Below, one piece after another: positions 62,078 through 64,000 of a stretch of DNA of 64,000 nt. Origin of the DNA: Pirellulales bacterium (GTDB taxonomy: Bacteria; Planctomycetota; Planctomycetia; Pirellulales; JAEUIK01); NCBI GenBank assembly GCA_019694455.1, contig JAIBBY010000008.1, positions 43,474 through 107,473 of the forward strand, read 5' to 3'. Under the pieces are notes generated by a model. It did no database searches. It saw only the letters and a program-made list of their open reading frames with translations, and was not told the DNA's origin. Every line of letters starts with the position of its first letter. Positions within the stretch are counted from its first letter, which is position 1. The position numbers and the translations under genes are program-made.

Positions 62078-64000
62078 TTACTTTCGCTCGTCGCTTTTGT
62101 CGCTGTCTGGTCGCCCTGTTTGGCCCGCCGCCAGTTTCCACACGCGCACCGACTGAAACGTCCCCTGCCCACCGTCGGCGAACAATTGCAAGCGATCGTC
62201 ACTGGCCGTGCTCCGAACGACCTTGGTCACGCACACATCGTCGCCGGCAAACACCTCCACCAGCGAGCGGTCGACAAAAATCCGTAGCCGCAGCGGTTCG
62301 CCTGGATCGAGTTTCGGCAGTGGCGCGCGCTGTCCGGCCACTTCAACGCCGTCGGCGTCCACCAGCACCACCGCGCCTCGCTCTCCATCGGGCGAAGCGA
62401 GCAGTTTGACGCCAACCCGCTCCGCCGCGCCGCGATCGATCGTCAACTCCAATTCCAATTGATTGCCGACGATGTCGAGCCAATGTGTCCCTTGCACGGC
62501 CAACGACCCCACTTCTAGCGGCGCGCCTTGTCGCAGCGCCTCCAATTCTCGCGCGGGCGTTTGCAGCAGTCGCCCATCGTCGGCCACCCGCGCTTCGCGT
62601 GGCAAGGCGATACAGCCATTCCATCCTTTTCCCTCGGGAAATCCGCGCGCCCAGCCCCACACCAGCCACTGGCCGTGCGCCCCGCGACACGCGCTGGTGG
62701 CGTAGTAGTCGCCGCCGAAATCGACATGCCCCTGCTGCGCGGGCGTAAACCGCGCCGTCGCTAGGTCGAGTTGTCCGGTGAAGTACCGCACTGGTCCATG
62801 CGGCGAATACAAAAGCACCGCCCGCTCTCCATCGAGGAACAGATTGGGGCACTCCCAATTCGGCTCTTCGCCTTCGTAGGCGATGCCAAGATACTTCCAC
62901 CGCTCCAGACGGTCGTCGACCGCTTCATACAGACATGCGCATCCCTGCCCTCCGCGCCGGTGGCCACCCACCACCATCCACTTCTTGTCTCCCGCGTCGA
63001 ACACAAACGGATCGCGCCAGTCGTCGATCGTCGTCGCGCCGTGCGCTGCTGCGGTCAAGATGGGATTGCTCGCCAGCCGCCGCCACAACCGCAACTCATC
63101 GTCGATCGCCACCGCTCCCCATTGTTCGGGCTGTCGCTTGCCGATGCTGGTGTAGAACAACATCACCTCGCCGCGACCATTCACCGCCGCTGAACCAGAA
63201 AAGACGTGGTCCTCCCCTTGTGTTTTGGCCGGCGCTAGCGCGATCGGCAGATGCTCCCAGTGCGCCAGGTCGCGGCTACGGGCGTGCCCCCAGTGCATGT
63301 GCTCCCAGCGGTCGCCAAACGGATTGTGCTGATAGAAAACGTGATACCAGCCGTCGTGAAAGATCGGTCCGTTGGGGTCGTTACACCACAAGGCTGGCGG
63401 CGCCAAGTGGTAACCCGGACGCAGCGGATCGGCCTGCGCCAGCGGCATCGCCCCCGCCACGCTGGCCATCGCTCGGGCAATGTCGGCGTCGGCATGCCGC
63501 GCTGCTCGCGGCGCATCGCTCTGCGTGATCGCATCCACTAGCACATGTCCCCAGCCACCGGCTTGCTCGTCTAGGATGACAATCCGCGCCGCATGGCCGG
63601 CAAAGTCTCCTACATCCCACGTCCGCCAAGACAGGTGCTCGTTGTCGGCGCCAGTCGACGCCGTACCCGTCTCGCTGGCGACAAGTTTACCATCGATCTG
63701 CAGATTCACGCACGTCTCACGCGGATGCTCGCCTCCCCCGACCAACAAGTTGATGTAGCGCCGTTCAATGACAAACTCAGGCGAAGTGAGCCGCCCGCGC
63801 GACGCATCGCCGCCATGAAACGTGCTGACGAGCCCCTTACCTTGAAAGCCGCTGACCCGCTGTTGATTGGGCAATGTCCCCCGCGCTGGACCCGAACCGA
63901 AAGCGTCGCCTTCGACTTGCCACGCGCCATAATTGTCCCCTTCAAAATCGGCGATCACCACATCGGCCCGCCGCGCCGCAGGTTCGGCGGCTACCAGCGC
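62078..64000 (-). CDS. GH32 fructan hydrolase (levanase/invertase type), 5' end outside window
   Basis: At least 640 residues are visible; the frame stays open to the window edge, so the N terminus (probably a signal peptide) is missing. Visible N-terminal domain (VIADFEGDNYGAWQ, YINLLVGGGEHPRETCVNLQIDG) looks like a carbohydrate-binding beta-sandwich. The GH32 catalytic module has the nucleophile motif LWCNDPNGPIFHDGWYHVFY, DDWRDPFVF (RDP) and the acid/base in NWECPNLF. The C-terminal beta-sandwich (LRLRIFVDRSLVEVFAGDD) is typical. Substrate is a beta-fructan such as sucrose, levan or inulin; not fixed. Confidence 0.9.
   Translation of the reverse strand, partial: ALVAAEPAARRADVVIADFEGDNYGAWQVEGDAFGSGPARGTLPNQQRVSGFQGKGLVSTFHGGDASRGRLTSPEFVIERRYINLLVGGGEHPRETCVNLQIDGKLVASETGTASTGADNEHLSWRTWDVGDFAGHAARIVILDEQAGGWGHVLVDAITQSDAPRAARHADADIARAMASVAGAMPLAQADPLRPGYHLAPPALWCNDPNGPIFHDGWYHVFYQHNPFGDRWEHMHWGHARSRDLAHWEHLPIALAPAKTQGEDHVFSGSAAVNGRGEVMLFYTSIGKRQPEQWGAVAIDDELRLWRRLASNPILTAAAHGATTIDDWRDPFVFDAGDKKWMVVGGHRRGGQGCACLYEAVDDRLERWKYLGIAYEGEEPNWECPNLFLDGERAVLLYSPHGPVRYFTGQLDLATARFTPAQQGHVDFGGDYYATSACRGAHGQWLVWGWARGFPEGKGWNGCIALPREARVADDGRLLQTPARELEALRQGAPLEVGSLAVQGTHWLDIVGNQLELELTIDRGAAERVGVKLLASPDGERGAVVLVDADGVEVAGQRAPLPKLDPGEPLRLRIFVDRSLVEVFAGDDVCVTKVVRSTASDDRLQLFADGGQGTFQSVRVWKLAAGQTGRPDSDKSDERK

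Overview
The window looks like chromosomal DNA from a member of the Planctomycetota, most likely Pirellulales-like. The evidence is a high-GC sequence with long intergenic gaps plus several family markers: a DUF1559 pseudopilin-type protein with an FTLVELLVVIAIIG start, a TIGR03000-type secreted protein, a CAP protein ending in dockerin repeats and a PEP-CTERM tail, a PEP-CTERM-associated CAAX-type protease, and many small secreted proteins with no clear function. I see no insertion sequence, prophage, CRISPR array or integron. Both edges cut genes: an HpcH/HpaI aldolase on the left and a GH32 fructan hydrolase on the right.

Layout. 0-9.5 kb: aldolase end, a secreted unknown, a large HEAT-repeat protein, a GT39-like membrane protein, an ECF sigma factor coupled to an anti-sigma-like protein that carries a DUF1559-type domain, an NCS2-like permease, tRNA-Glu(UUC) and csrA. 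9.9-24.1 kb: a respiratory complex I cluster in the order nuoI, DUF2203, pentapeptide-repeat, nuoA, C, D, H, J, K, L, M, N, ferritin-like, tatD. nuoB is missing from its usual place between A and C, and nuoE, F and G are absent. 24.3-31.7 kb: TIGR03000 protein, GT4 glycosyltransferase, thioesterase, orphan LolD-like ATPase, CAP/PEP-CTERM protein, then a leftward cluster of LemA, TPM-domain and nucleotidyltransferase-like proteins.

31.8-37.5 kb holds a molybdenum-themed group: a molbindin-like protein, an XRE regulator with a PBP-like ligand domain, and a stand-alone molybdopterin oxidoreductase, interleaved with a DUF1559 protein and a beta-helix protein. 37.5-50.9 kb: 3-methyladenine glycosylase I, an SH3 protein, an alpha/beta hydrolase that has lost its serine, malate dehydrogenase, two TPR proteins, an Fbp-type ABC permease, a HEAT lipoprotein and a 608-residue secreted protein. 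50.9-64 kb: class III aminotransferase, murG, a small ORF or structured RNA with a terminator, a divergent MurE-like ligase, dapA, small membrane proteins, the CAAX-type protease, a BrkB/YihY protein, def-fmt, a universal stress protein and the GH32 enzyme.

The points most worth following up are the degenerate MurE-like ligase with the nested-stem element and terminator directly behind it, the complex I cluster lacking nuoB with hydrophilic insertions in several membrane subunits, the anti-sigma/DUF1559 fusion, and the serine-less hydrolase. All homology calls come from reading motifs; no database search was run.
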